Part shown: positions 33,594-43,525 of the stretch, piece after piece
Layout of the letters: each line of letters begins with the position of its first letter
How positions within the stretch are numbered: the stretch's first letter is position 1
Source of the DNA: Chlamydiota bacterium
GTDB taxonomy: Bacteria > Chlamydiota > Chlamydiia > Chlamydiales > SM23-39
Direction: 5' to 3'
Length of the DNA stretch: 64,000 nt
Assembly: GCA_013285585.1 (NCBI GenBank)
Contig: JABDHH010000003.1
Span: 24,797-88,796, forward strand
Notes under the pieces: generated by a model
What the model saw: the letters and a program-made list of their open reading frames with translations, nothing else
Told to the model about the DNA's origin: nothing
Database searches by the model: none
Made by a program: the position numbers and the translations under genes

Positions 33594-35348
33594 TCCGGAT
33601 GCTTTTTCAAATAAGGCAATCCGTAGGCAAGATCCCATCTCTTTCGATATTCATCTGCATGAACCTGGAGAGGCCGGACAGATTGCCCCACAGATTGTTG
33701 CATAGGAAAATTCGCTATTTTCCAGATTTCCATAAAGCTGATCTGATCGCTCAGTCCAAAAATTCGATGCGTCCAAAGTACAGTTTCACTCTCAACATAT
33801 TCTTGAAGGAGCGCAAATTCCTCGCGATTTATCATACCTTCTCTAGCTAATTGATCAATTTTTCGATACGGTCCATTTTGTAAGGCATTCATGGTCTCAA
33901 AAACAATGCAAAAAACTCTCTCAAATGGATTGCAAGAATTGTGAATGTGGATCGCGTGGTTTAAACTATTATAAAATGCAGGTGCATTGAATGAGGAATA
34001 AGACCAGTCTAATTCGTGAATTTTCACTTGTTCTTCGCGATTAACTAATTCCCAAGCTTTGGCAAACAGGGGAGAGTGTTTTATCAAGCATTGAAGGCAA
34101 GCATCGGGAGTAGGAAGAGATGGAGAGTTTTTCTGAAGGATTTGCAATGCTTTTTTCATTTCGGTAGAAGAAATTTGACCTGATTGTGCGAATAATGCGC
34201 GTAATGCTTCAAAAGGGTCTTTGCCGCCATCCAATTTCTTCCTCATTGCCTTCAGCCAGTTCAAATCTTTCGGCAATTGATCTCTGCATGGAGAGAATAT
34301 CTTTTCAAAATAATCATGGAGAATTACCTCAGAAGTAGCTGCAGGATGAAATTCGGCATTATGGAGAATGCTTAATATGTCGATTCGACTTCTGTTTACT
34401 GCCCAGCTTAAAGGTGAGACGCCAATTAAATTCCTTGCCTCAATATCTGCGCTCTTGGCTACCAATGCTCGAATCGAGTCTTTCTGTTCCTTGGAAACTG
34501 CAGAAAGAAGGGGAGTGTTCCCGTCTTTATTTTTTGCCTCAATATTTGCGCCGGCATTGAGTAAAACGTTGATAATTTGTGCATTACCTGCCCTTGCAGC
34601 GAAATGGAGCGGAGAAGATCCTGATACCAAATATCAGAAATAACGTTAAGTTTGGCTACGTCAGCTCTGCAACAAATTTTTCGTCTTCACTCGTGCCTTG
34701 CCATTCTGGCAATGGTCACTCGTTCCAGACAAAAAATTTGTGCAGCTTCCTTGCCAAACTTAACGTTATTTCTGATATTTGGTATGAGTCATCATTTGCA
34801 TTCATATCAGCTCCCGCTTGGAGTAAAGCGATCACAGCTTCTTGATTACCTTTCGCAGAAGCCAAATGAAGAGGAGTCCATCCCATCGAATTCTTTACGT
34901 TAATCTCTGCGATTTTGGTGAGTAAAAAAGGGAATGTTTGGCTTGCCCAGCCTACACTAAGATGAAGAGGCGTATTCCCTCCAAAATCTTTTGCATTCAC
35001 ATCGTTTCCCTTTGCTATAGCAGCTTCGACATCTGCAACCGTTCCTAAAGCCACAGCTAAGTGCAAACCACTCCAATGCATCTTTTCAATAGGAAAGCCA
35101 ATAACGGATTGAAGCATGGTATTGGTGAGTCTGGTACTTCCGATCTTGTATCCAATCCACGCTCCCCAACACTTTCCGGATTTAAATGCTTCGCCAACTC
35201 TTTGATTCAGCGATCGATGCGCAACCGATGCAAACCGATTGCAAGTGTCTCTGGTTTTGTCATATACGTCTGCACAAGTATCATATATTTGTTTGCCGTA
35301 GGAGGACAAAGAATTTATTGATAGTGAAGTCACAAAAATTTCCATCAT
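33569..35348 (-). pseudogene. Ankyrin-repeat protein gene split by MITE-A
   Basis: The gene once encoded about 538 residues. The 5' part (to 34785) gives a 100-residue lead and three ankyrin repeats (GGNTPLHLSVG, MGWTPLHLASAKGNQEAVIAL). After the 160-bp insertion the frame resumes with SSPLHFAARAGNAQIINVLL, DGNTPLLSAV and VSPLSWAVNRSRIDILSIL, then a helical C-terminal domain of about 230 residues. Removing the element plus one TGA restores one frame exactly. Ankyrin proteins of intracellular bacteria often act on the host, so this was a candidate effector. The last few codons read into the IS630 remnant, so the 3' end is also altered. ATG 35348 is the likely start. Confidence 0.85.
34625..34784. 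mobile_element. MITE-A copy 3 (160 bp, TSD TGA)
   Basis: Same element as at 7613, with a few changes in the inverted ends (AACGTTAAG for AACGTTGGG, changed on both arms so pairing is kept). It is flanked by TGA at 34622-34624 and 34785-34787, and interrupts the ankyrin gene. Confidence 0.93.
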
Positions 35349-35446
35349 TGGTGAAATTAATTTACTAGACGATTTTAACACATTTCAATTTTTTATACAA
35401 TTTGTAAGCATCACGATCCGGAAGTATTATTTTAATATTTAATATA

Positions 35447-35911
35447 CTAATGTTGCTTTTCACAGAAAAGGTCTTGAGAGAAGAGCTTCTCGCAAAACCG
35501 GCAGCGAAGAAAGACGGAACTGTTATTTTCCTCCACAATGAAAAGCGTCTGGATCGGTTCGCTTTGAGTGATGCACCGAGCGTTCGGACATGCTAGGATT
35601 GAGTGGACGGCTTCGGGCATCTGTACCTGAAATTTCTTAGCGACCTTGTAATTTTCGATGACGTTGATTGTGGCTTGCGGTGCGAAAATCGCGATTTGAG
35701 CCCCATGAGAAGGAATGAGGCAAAGGTTTTCGACTTTGATCAGGTCTTTCAGTCCCATCGACTGGCTTTTCAGGTTCAGCCCAACAGTCACCGGGGTTTC
35801 ATTGTCGGCTAATTTCAGGAGGCTGATGATCTTCAAGGCGTTTCCTGCAGCGATGTGATCGATGACGGTGCCTTCCTTGATCGCAGAAACAGAAAGTGTT
35901 TTTTCAATCAT
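35447..35911 (-). CDS. pyrI: PyrI, aspartate carbamoyltransferase regulatory chain
   Basis: The regulatory subunit binds nucleotides and gives allosteric control to PyrB. The 154-residue protein has the usual N-terminal EGTVIDHIAAGNALKIISLL, the central NYKVAKKFQVQMPE, and the zinc site CPNARCI with a second pair CRFCEK near the C-terminus. All four cysteines are present. The start overlaps the pyrB stop by 4 bases. Confidence 0.95.
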   Translation of the reverse strand: MIEKTLSVSAIKEGTVIDHIAAGNALKIISLLKLADNETPVTVGLNLKSQSMGLKDLIKVENLCLIPSHGAQIAIFAPQATINVIENYKVAKKFQVQMPEAVHSILACPNARCITQSEPIQTLFIVEENNSSVFLRCRFCEKLFSQDLFCEKQH

Positions 35912-36834
35912 ATTCGACCCAGCATAAGGGCTAATAGAGCAGCCCGGACTGGAATCCCGTGCGCCGCCTGCTCAAAATAATAGGCATAAGGAGTTGGATC
36001 GATCAATCCTTCGATTTCACCGACCCGGGGCAAGGGATGGAGAATCCGGAAATTGGATTTGACTTTCTCGAGATGCCGTTTTTTGAGAAGGCAAGGATTA
36101 GGAACAGGTTCCCCCATTGTGGAGAATCGCTCTGTTTGGATCCGTGTCATATAGAGGACGTCGATTTTCGGCAGCACAGATTCCAAAGAAGAATGGAAAG
36201 AGAACTTCACTCCTTTTTTCTTCAGTTCATGCTGGGCAGCATCGGGCAGGAAAAGAGATTCAGGAGAGATGAAGTAAAGGCGGACGCTGTAATGGGCAAG
36301 GGCTTGACAGAGAGAGTGGACGGTTCTGCCGTATTTGAGGTCTCCCGCAACCGCGATGTGGAGCGAGTCGATTTTTCCTTGGCATCTCAGGATCGAGAAG
36401 AGGTCGATCAGCGTCTGTGTCGGATGTTGGTTAGCTCCGTCTCCGGCGTTGATGATTGGTTTTGGCGTCGCGTCGGCCGCGGCCCGGGCAGAACCTTCCT
36501 GCGGATGTCGGAGGGCGATGATGTCAGCATAGGAACCGATGACGCGGATGGCATCGGGAAGAGACTCTCCTTTCTTTGCAGAGGTGCTGGAGGCATCTGA
36601 AAAACCAATGACGGAGCCGCCGCCTTTGAGCATCGCTACTTCGAACGAGAGCCGGGTCCGAGTCGAAGGCTCGAAGAAACAGGTGGCGAGGATCGTTCCT
36701 TTGAACAGGTCGGGCGGCAGTTCTCGATCGAGCTGTTCGGCGATTTGGATGATCAATTCCAGATCCATCCGAGAAAGGTCGGCAATCGAAATCAGATCCG
36801 AATTCTTAAGTGCATTTTGAATGGAAATGGTCAT
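35908..36834 (-). CDS. pyrB: PyrB, aspartate carbamoyltransferase catalytic chain
   Basis: Joins carbamoyl phosphate and aspartate. The 308-residue protein has the carbamoyl-phosphate motif FFEPSTRTRLSFEVAMLKGG, the SAKKGES loop, HPTQTLIDL, GDLKYGRTVHSL and the aspartate-binding MTRIQTERF, then HPLPRVGEI. It overlaps the heptosyltransferase-like gene by 29 bases upstream and is followed at once by pyrI, forming the usual B-I holoenzyme pair. Confidence 0.96.
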   Translation of the reverse strand: MTISIQNALKNSDLISIADLSRMDLELIIQIAEQLDRELPPDLFKGTILATCFFEPSTRTRLSFEVAMLKGGGSVIGFSDASSTSAKKGESLPDAIRVIGSYADIIALRHPQEGSARAAADATPKPIINAGDGANQHPTQTLIDLFSILRCQGKIDSLHIAVAGDLKYGRTVHSLCQALAHYSVRLYFISPESLFLPDAAQHELKKKGVKFSFHSSLESVLPKIDVLYMTRIQTERFSTMGEPVPNPCLLKKRHLEKVKSNFRILHPLPRVGEIEGLIDPTPYAYYFEQAAHGIPVRAALLALMLGRI

Positions 36835-37873
36835 GTTCTAGTAGTATTTTTAGCGCAGCATCGGTTACTTCGCAAGCCCCGATCTGCAAAAGACAAAAGG
36901 GAGAGCGGCATTTTCTTTTAAGACACGGGGTGCATGAGCTTTTTTTCGCGATTGCCACCACTCTCTCAGCGCGGTGCGGTCCGCAAAGAAATGGATCGGT
37001 CGCGGCGTAGAGTCCGATTGCAGGGATTCCCAAGGCGCAAGCGACATGGACGGGGCCTGTGTCGTTGCAGATGAGAAGGTCCATCTGCTCGAGAAGAGCC
37101 GCAAAATGACGGAAAGGGAGGTTCCGTTCCGCAATTTGCGATCCTGGGATCATGGATGCTGTCTGCCGCATCAGCTCTTCTTCATCTCTTGTGCCGGTAA
37201 TGAGGATTTCGCAGCCTAGCTTTTCTTTTAGGGTTCGGCCCACTCTCGCGAAATTTTTCTCTGGCCATCTTTTGAATCGGTCTTTGGATCCCGGATGAAT
37301 AGCTACCCATCGGCCTTTCCGCTTGGGAAGTCGCTCGGTCTGCAAAAAAAGAGAGAGGGTTTCAGAATGGACGACGCCCCCAATCCGTTCGACCATTTTG
37401 AGGCGGCGGACGATTTCGTGCTGCCGGATGTTGGGAAGGGGATCGGTGAGCAGGAAGTCGAGACCTTTGTTGATCTTTGCAGTGCCGACGATCTGAGAAG
37501 CTCCGATCGTAGCGCAAAGAGGCAGCGCCAGGCGCTGCGATGCGTGAAAAAGGAGGACCGTATCGAATTTGTCCGCATAAAGAGACTGTCTGAGTCGGAA
37601 AAATTTTGGCAAGAAGGGCTCTTCGGCCAAGTAGAGTTTATCGACATGGGGATTGTGCTTTAAGATTTGCATGCCGATGGGAGAGGTGAGGACGGCGAGA
37701 TAACATTGAGGGAATGATTTGCGTAAAGATTCCAAGGAGGGAGTAGCCCAAAGGGTGTCGCCGAGAGCGGTCGTCGCTACGCATAAGATGCGCTTTTGAT
37801 CAGTTTGAGGATGGGGAAGGATGGAAGGGCGGGCGAGGGCGATGGCAGCCTTCAGCAAAGTGTTTTTTAGCAT
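36806..37873 (-). CDS. GT9 heptosyltransferase-like protein
   Basis: A 355-residue family 9 glycosyltransferase resembling ADP-heptose:LPS heptosyltransferases. Features are ALGDTLWATPSLESLRKSFP at the N-terminal domain, IHPGSKDRFKRWPEKNFARV in the nucleotide-sugar domain and CNDTGPVHVACALGIPAIGLY. It may build lipooligosaccharide core or another envelope glycan. It sits between carB and pyrB in the pyr operon, with overlap to pyrB, so it is likely co-transcribed despite the unrelated function. Confidence 0.82.
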   Translation of the reverse strand: MLKNTLLKAAIALARPSILPHPQTDQKRILCVATTALGDTLWATPSLESLRKSFPQCYLAVLTSPIGMQILKHNPHVDKLYLAEEPFLPKFFRLRQSLYADKFDTVLLFHASQRLALPLCATIGASQIVGTAKINKGLDFLLTDPLPNIRQHEIVRRLKMVERIGGVVHSETLSLFLQTERLPKRKGRWVAIHPGSKDRFKRWPEKNFARVGRTLKEKLGCEILITGTRDEEELMRQTASMIPGSQIAERNLPFRHFAALLEQMDLLICNDTGPVHVACALGIPAIGLYAATDPFLCGPHRAERVVAIAKKSSCTPCLKRKCRSPFCLLQIGACEVTDAALKILLEHDHFHSKCT

Positions 37874-37945
37874 GGTGGGAGAGTAGACCTCTTGCGATTA
37901 GTTACGCAAGAGGTCTAGTTTATCACACGATGGAGATTTTACGGT

Positions 37946-40900
37946 TTATGATCCGATTTCAGCCCAAGACCGGATAGGCAATCGGGAGAGATCGATTTCA
38001 ACGAGGCATTGCAGGAAAATCTGAGCGATCTGGGGATTGGTGATCAGAGGGATATGATGGTCAATCGCCAGACGGCGGATTTTGAAGCCGGCGTCCTCGT
38101 TCTTTTCTTGCGCCCGAGGCAAATTGATGATCAGATCGATTTTTTGATGCGACAGCAGAGTCACTACATTTGGCTCGTATTTTTCTCCAACCTTGTAGAC
38201 GGATACCGAACCGACACCTCGGCTCGTGAGGAAGGCATGGGTTCCCTCTGTAGCATAAAGATCCCAGCCTTGGGATTCCAAAGCAATGAGCGGAGCCAGG
38301 AGTTTTGGTCTGAATTCCATGCTCGCGGTCACCAAAAGTCGCTTGCCTCGGAGTTTTTGCTCGGTCGATAGCCACGAGGCGAAAAAGGCTTCGTAGTAGG
38401 AATCGCCGATATGAGCCACCTCTCCGGTAGATGCCATCTCGACATTGGCGACCGGATCGGCCCCTTTGAGCCGCTTATAAGAGAATTGGGGCGTCTTGAC
38501 GCCAACGTAGTCGAGCTCGAGCGTTTCAAATGATTTGGGCTTATGTTTTCCAAGGATCGCTTCCGCCGCGACTTTGATGAAATTGGTCCGCGTAACTTTC
38601 GATACGAACGGGAAAGAACGAGATGCCCTGATGTTGCATTCGATGACTTGGATTTGGTTGTCCTTGGCGATGAATTGGATGTTGAAAGGACCGGAGATTT
38701 GCAGGGCTTGGACGATGTCGGCAGTGATCGCCTTTGCGCGTCGGATCGTTTCAAGATAGAGCCGTTGAGGGGGGAGGACAATCGTCGCGTCGCCTGAATG
38801 GACGCCTGCATTTTCCACGTGCTCGCTAAGGGCGGAGACGGCGACTTTTCCTTTTTGCGCGACACCATCGATCTCCAACTCTTTGGCATTTTCGATGAAC
38901 TTGGAGAGAACGATCGGATGGTCGGGAGAGATGACGGTCGCCTCCTTTAGGTATTGTTCGAGTTCGATTCTGTTCCAAACGACGTTCATCGCAGCGCCCG
39001 ATAGAACGTATGAAGGACGGATCAGGACGGGGTAACCGACTTCTTTGGCAAACTCCTCTGCTTTCTTAAGGGTCGTGGCCCGCTGCCACTGGGGTTGGTC
39101 TATGTTTAATTTTCGCAAAAGGGAAGAGAAAGAGTCTCGGTTTTCAGCGCAATCGATCATCGCTGCGGGAGTTCCGAGGATCGGGTACTGTTTCAGATAG
39201 AGAGGATAGGCCAAGTTATTTGCAATTTGGCCTCCGACTGAAACGATGATCCCTTGCGGTTTTTCGAAATCGGCAATATCTCTTACGCGCTCCAGCGTCA
39301 GTTCTTCGAAATAAAGCCTATCCGATTCGTCGAAGTCGGTCGATACGGTCTCTGGGTTGGAGTTGATGAGGACGACCTCTTTCTGCATGTGCCGCAGATG
39401 TCTAGCCATATTGACTGCGCACCAATCGAATTCCACCGATGAGCCGATACAGTAAGGGCCTGATCCGAGGATAAACAGAGGTCTTTTCTTGGAGCGGAGG
39501 ATGTCGTGCTCCGTCGCTTGATAGGTCATATAGAGGTAATTCGTCTCGGCATCGAACTCTCCTGCCAGGGTATCAATCTGCTTGACGAATGGAACGATGT
39601 TATGTTCCAAACGGAAACTGCGGATCTTGTCTTCCGAAGTTTTCTTGATTTTTCCGATCGAGCGGTCGGAAAATCCAAATTGCTTCGCTTGTTTTAAAAG
39701 GGGAGGATCCAATGTTTGTTTCCTGAGTGTCTGTTCGAACGATGCAAGGTTGTGGATATGGTTGAGGAACCATGGATCGATTTGGGACATCGTTTTCGCA
39801 TCGGCCACCTTGCCGCCCTGCTTAAAAAATTGATAGAGTGCAAAAATCCTCCTATCGGTCGGCTTGCGAATTTCTTCGGCAAGATGATCGATTTTTTCAG
39901 GAGAGTCGTCTAGCCCGGATGATCCGATATTGAGCATCCGAATCCCTTTTTGCAACGCCTCAGGAAAGGTGCGGCCGATCGCCATGACTTCGCCGACGCT
40001 CTTCATCTCGGTGCCGATCGAACGATCGGCGGTCTTTAATTTGTGCGTGTCCCAACGGGGGATTTTAACTACGACGTAGTCGAGCGCGGGCTCGAAAAAC
40101 GCGGTCGTCTTCTTTGTGATCCCATTGGAGATTTGTTCGAGGCGGTAGCCGAGGGCGAGCTTGGCGGCGATGAAAGCGAGCGGGTAGCCGGTCGCTTTCG
40201 AGGCAAGGGCGCTGGAGCGGGAGAGGCGCGCGTTCATTTCAATGACGCGGTAGTCTCCCGATTTTGGATCGAGGGCGAATTGGACATTGCATTCTCCCTG
40301 GATCTTGAAATGGCGTGCGGCTTTGATTGCGATCTCGCGGAGCAAATGATATTCGCGGTTGTTCAAGGTCTGCGTTGGAGCGACGACGATGCTTTCTCCC
40401 GTATGCACGCCCATCGGATCGAGGTTTTCCATGTTGCAGATCGCAAGGGCTTGGTCATTGGAATCGCGGACGATTTCATATTCGAGCTCTTTCCATCCGA
40501 ACAGATATTCCTCGATCAAGATCTGAGGCGCGCCCTGGAGCGAGCTGGCAGCTTGGCTTTCCAGCTGTTTTTCGCTCTCGATTTTGCCGGAACCGAGGCC
40601 TCCAAGAGAAAATCCCGAGCGCATCATTACCGGATATCCGATTTTTTTTGCCGCGGCTAGAGCTTCCAGGACAGTCTTTGCAGCGAAGCTTTTCGGGGTC
40701 TCGATGCCGATCCTTGAAAGATTTTGTTTGAAGAGATCCCGGTCTTCGGTCAGTCGGATCGCTTCGATAGGCGTTCCGAGGACTTGGACGCCATATTTTT
40801 TTAAAATACCCAGCTCATCCAATTCGAGGCCGAGGTTCAGAGCTGTTTGACCGCCGAAACCGAGGAGGATGCCATCTGGTGTTTCTTTCGCGATGATTTT

Positions 40901-41164
40901 TTCGATCGAATCGGAGTTCAGCGGTTGAAAATAGACTTGGTCGGCCATATCGAAATCGGTCTGTACCGTCGCGATGTTTGGATTGACCAAGATGGTTTTC
41001 AATCCCTCTTCCTTTAAAGCCTTGATCGCTTGCGAGCCGGAATAATCGAACTCTCCGGCCTGGCCGATGCGGAGCCCTCCTGAACCTAGGATCAGAACTT
41101 TTTTAATGCTCCGAGTTGGATCTATACCAACACAACTTGAACAGTTGGGAATTTGAGCAATCAT
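37946..41164 (-). CDS. carB: CarB, carbamoyl-phosphate synthase large subunit (CAD-like)
   Basis: Makes carbamoyl phosphate from bicarbonate, ammonia and two ATP. The 1072-residue protein has two ATP-grasp halves and a C-terminal regulatory (MGS-like) domain of about 140 residues. The N-terminal sequence GSGGLRIGQAGEFDYSGSQA and later NPNIATVQT, GFGGQTALNLG, CNMENLDPMGVHTGESIVVA and RLSRSSALASKATGYPLA follow the eukaryotic CAD/CPS1 form (also found in Bacteroidota) instead of the E. coli type (GSGPIIIGQACEFDYSG). Start overlaps the carA stop by 4 bases. Confidence 0.96.
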   Translation of the reverse strand: MIAQIPNCSSCVGIDPTRSIKKVLILGSGGLRIGQAGEFDYSGSQAIKALKEEGLKTILVNPNIATVQTDFDMADQVYFQPLNSDSIEKIIAKETPDGILLGFGGQTALNLGLELDELGILKKYGVQVLGTPIEAIRLTEDRDLFKQNLSRIGIETPKSFAAKTVLEALAAAKKIGYPVMMRSGFSLGGLGSGKIESEKQLESQAASSLQGAPQILIEEYLFGWKELEYEIVRDSNDQALAICNMENLDPMGVHTGESIVVAPTQTLNNREYHLLREIAIKAARHFKIQGECNVQFALDPKSGDYRVIEMNARLSRSSALASKATGYPLAFIAAKLALGYRLEQISNGITKKTTAFFEPALDYVVVKIPRWDTHKLKTADRSIGTEMKSVGEVMAIGRTFPEALQKGIRMLNIGSSGLDDSPEKIDHLAEEIRKPTDRRIFALYQFFKQGGKVADAKTMSQIDPWFLNHIHNLASFEQTLRKQTLDPPLLKQAKQFGFSDRSIGKIKKTSEDKIRSFRLEHNIVPFVKQIDTLAGEFDAETNYLYMTYQATEHDILRSKKRPLFILGSGPYCIGSSVEFDWCAVNMARHLRHMQKEVVLINSNPETVSTDFDESDRLYFEELTLERVRDIADFEKPQGIIVSVGGQIANNLAYPLYLKQYPILGTPAAMIDCAENRDSFSSLLRKLNIDQPQWQRATTLKKAEEFAKEVGYPVLIRPSYVLSGAAMNVVWNRIELEQYLKEATVISPDHPIVLSKFIENAKELEIDGVAQKGKVAVSALSEHVENAGVHSGDATIVLPPQRLYLETIRRAKAITADIVQALQISGPFNIQFIAKDNQIQVIECNIRASRSFPFVSKVTRTNFIKVAAEAILGKHKPKSFETLELDYVGVKTPQFSYKRLKGADPVANVEMASTGEVAHIGDSYYEAFFASWLSTEQKLRGKRLLVTASMEFRPKLLAPLIALESQGWDLYATEGTHAFLTSRGVGSVSVYKVGEKYEPNVVTLLSHQKIDLIINLPRAQEKNEDAGFKIRRLAIDHHIPLITNPQIAQIFLQCLVEIDLSRLPIRSWAEIGS

Positions 41165-42201
41165 AGCGTCTCGTAGAACTTATCGAACAAATAGGCGGCA
41201 TCCGTCGGGCCGGGATGGCTCTCTGGATGGAATTGGACAGCGAAAAAGGGTAGAGTCTTGTGGGCGATCCCTTCTACGGAGTTGTCGTTGAGGCTGATGA
41301 AGCTGGTTTCCCAATCGCCGGGCAAGCTTATCCCTTCGATCGCGTAGCCATGGTTTTGCGAGGTGAGGATCGCCTTTTTTTGTTTGAGATCGAGACACGG
41401 GTGGTTTTGTCCCCGATGTCCGAATTTCAATTTGTATGTTTTCGCGCCGATTGCAAGGGCCATGATCTGGGCTCCTAGGCAAATCCCGAATGTCGGCTTT
41501 TTGCGGGCAAGTCCTTTTTGCAAGATGGCGATCGTCGCTTTTGCCTGGGCCGGATCTCCGGGGCCATTCGAAATGAATAGACCGTCAAATTCTTCAGCGG
41601 AGTAATCGAAATCGTAAGGTACGCGGACGATTTCCAAAGGATAGCGGGATAGGCAACGCATGATATTTTCCTTCATCCCGCAATCGACCGCGATAATTCT
41701 TTTAGGACCTTTGTTCACGATTCTTTTTTCTTTACAGGTGACTTTTGATATCAGGTCGGTTTCGTTCGGGTTCCGAAAAGAAGCGGAAGTCTTGCCAAGG
41801 GTGATTGCACCTAAGGCCACCCCATTTTTTCTCAGTACTTTCGTCAATGCTCTGGTGTCGACATTCGAGAGCAAGGGAATCTGCTCGGCGGCCAGCCACT
41901 CGAGGAAGCTTTGCTTTCCATTCCAGTGTTCCGAGGAGGAACTGGCCGTGCCTACGACGACCCCGCTCGCCTGGATTTTTCCCGATTCCCAGAAACTTCT
42001 ATCGGGCACGGTGTAATTGCCGATGAGAGGGTAAGTGAAAACGAGGATTTGACCTGCATAAGAGGGGTCGGTGAGCGATTCGACGTAACCGGTCATGCCG
42101 GTCGTAAAGACTACTTCTCCAAAAAAGTCGCCTGTTTGCCACTGAGGCGACAACCCGGGAAATTGCTCTCCCGACTGAAGAATAAGCTTGGATGGGATCA
42201 T
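41161..42201 (-). CDS. carA: CarA, carbamoyl-phosphate synthase small subunit
   Basis: Glutaminase subunit feeding ammonia to CarB. The 346-residue protein has the N-terminal domain pattern GEVVFTTGMTGYVESLTDPS, the LSNVDTRALTKVLRKNG segment, and the class I amidotransferase site FGICLGAQIMALA with nucleophile cysteine, plus FGHRGQNHP and the catalytic VQFHPESHPGP. It is somewhat shorter than the E. coli protein (about 380). First gene of carA-carB-GT9-pyrB-pyrI. Upstream lies the palindrome at 42243, so the promoter must be near 42205-42245 or inside the repeat. Confidence 0.95.
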   Translation of the reverse strand: MIPSKLILQSGEQFPGLSPQWQTGDFFGEVVFTTGMTGYVESLTDPSYAGQILVFTYPLIGNYTVPDRSFWESGKIQASGVVVGTASSSSEHWNGKQSFLEWLAAEQIPLLSNVDTRALTKVLRKNGVALGAITLGKTSASFRNPNETDLISKVTCKEKRIVNKGPKRIIAVDCGMKENIMRCLSRYPLEIVRVPYDFDYSAEEFDGLFISNGPGDPAQAKATIAILQKGLARKKPTFGICLGAQIMALAIGAKTYKLKFGHRGQNHPCLDLKQKKAILTSQNHGYAIEGISLPGDWETSFISLNDNSVEGIAHKTLPFFAVQFHPESHPGPTDAAYLFDKFYETL

Positions 42202-42242
42202 AAGCCTCCAAGGAAATCTACATCAAAGTGTCAAAGATTGCA

Positions 42243-42475
42243 ATATATACTCCTTCCACTTCCTCCACTTGAACCACTTGCTTTTGCGGCGTCGGACAGC
42301 TGCTGAATTTCAATCCGCCTGCATCGCTAAATATTTTATATTTAGCTGCTTCAGCGCAGCTAGCGCTGATTCAAATTCAGGGCGCTGCTTCTCTTGAAAT
42401 AGCTCGAACCCCCGAACTTTTTCAAGTTTCCGCAGTGCAAAATCCGAGAGCTTTCAAGTGGAACGGGTATAGACT
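42243..42475. repeat. Palindromic element C, about 230 bp
   Basis: The left end (ATATACTCCTTCCACTT) and right end (AAGTGGAACGGGTATA) are inverted, and inner parts also pair loosely (GCTGAATTTCAATCCGCC against GATTCAAATTCAGGGCGC). A shorter relative is at 26185. No gene is seen between carA and hemH apart from this element. Confidence 0.55.
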
Positions 42476-42491
42476 GTTTGATTGGTTTTTT

Positions 42492-43463
42492 TTACATTTC
42501 ACGCACGAGTCTTTGATTTTCGCAAAGATCCCGCTCGCTCGCGATGGTCTGAAGCGCCGAGATCCATTCGGGTTCGAGATTCAAAGCCGGGCAGCGATGG
42601 GCATTGAGTCCGCTGGAGCGGATGATCGGCAAATAGAGTTCTTCGATCTCGAAAAGAGTTTCGATATGGTCGGAGGTAAAGCTGATGGGCACAATCACAA
42701 TCTCTCTTCTTCCTTGAGTCCAGGCCAAGGCGTTTTTGCACTCTTCCTCGGTGCTAGGGAGCAACCATTCCCCTCGCCCGAATTTGGATTGATAGGCGAG
42801 CCGACTCAGAATGTTCGGAAAGCGCTCCATCAATGCGGAAACCGACTCTTTGCATTCCTCTTCGTATGGGTCTCCTTCGTCGATGAAAGTCTTGGGAACC
42901 CCGTGGGCCGAAAAAAATAGAATCGTATTTTTTTCCTCGAGCTTTTTTTCGACTAGGAATTTTGCGATCCGTTTCTGCCATGACCCGATAAAGGCAGTAT
43001 GGGCTGCGTATGATTTGATCCAACGGAGTTTTTGAGCGGCGGCCAAAGAGAGCCTCTCAGAGAAAAATCGTGCGATGCTTCCCGTCGTCCCATAACAAAA
43101 TTGGGGGAAAAGGGGTACGACGCGGATTTCTTTTTGTTTGCACTCTTCGATCTTGAGAAGCGAGTCTGCGTGAGTTGCGGGAAGATAGCGGTGGAAAGTG
43201 AAAACGGGAGAGTTGAAAGCAGACTCCAATGCCCCCCTCATCGCTTCCGTATCCTTATAGATAGGAGAAAATCCGATCCGTTCATAGTCTTCGCGTATCT
43301 TGAGAGCCCGTTTTTTTGCGATTCGACCGAAAAACCAACCATGCAGCCATGTGGGAAATTTGGTGCGGATGACATCGCGATCCAAGAGAAGCTCTTTAAG
43401 GAAGGGCTCTATTTCTCTCACTTCACGAGGGCCGCCGAAATTGACGAGAAGATAGGCTGTCAT
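42492..43463 (-). CDS. hemH: HemH, ferrochelatase
   Basis: Inserts iron into porphyrin, the last step of heme synthesis, at the inner membrane. The 323-residue protein has LVNFGGPREVREIEPFLKEL at the N-terminus, PLFPQFCYGTTGS, the catalytic histidine in FFSAHGVPKTFIDEGDPYEE, YQSKFGRGEWLLPST and the conserved glutamate in SFTSDHIETLFEIEE. It is divergent from an amino-acid binding protein gene, as in Chlamydia (hemH next to the CT486-type gene), with 62 bases between the starts. Confidence 0.95.
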   Translation of the reverse strand: MTAYLLVNFGGPREVREIEPFLKELLLDRDVIRTKFPTWLHGWFFGRIAKKRALKIREDYERIGFSPIYKDTEAMRGALESAFNSPVFTFHRYLPATHADSLLKIEECKQKEIRVVPLFPQFCYGTTGSIARFFSERLSLAAAQKLRWIKSYAAHTAFIGSWQKRIAKFLVEKKLEEKNTILFFSAHGVPKTFIDEGDPYEEECKESVSALMERFPNILSRLAYQSKFGRGEWLLPSTEEECKNALAWTQGRREIVIVPISFTSDHIETLFEIEELYLPIIRSSGLNAHRCPALNLEPEWISALQTIASERDLCENQRLVREM

Positions 43464-43525
43464 AAGAACACGCTGAAGTATTTTATTCTTTGCATACTGA
43501 TAGGCGATCTAGTAGAATCTTTGCA

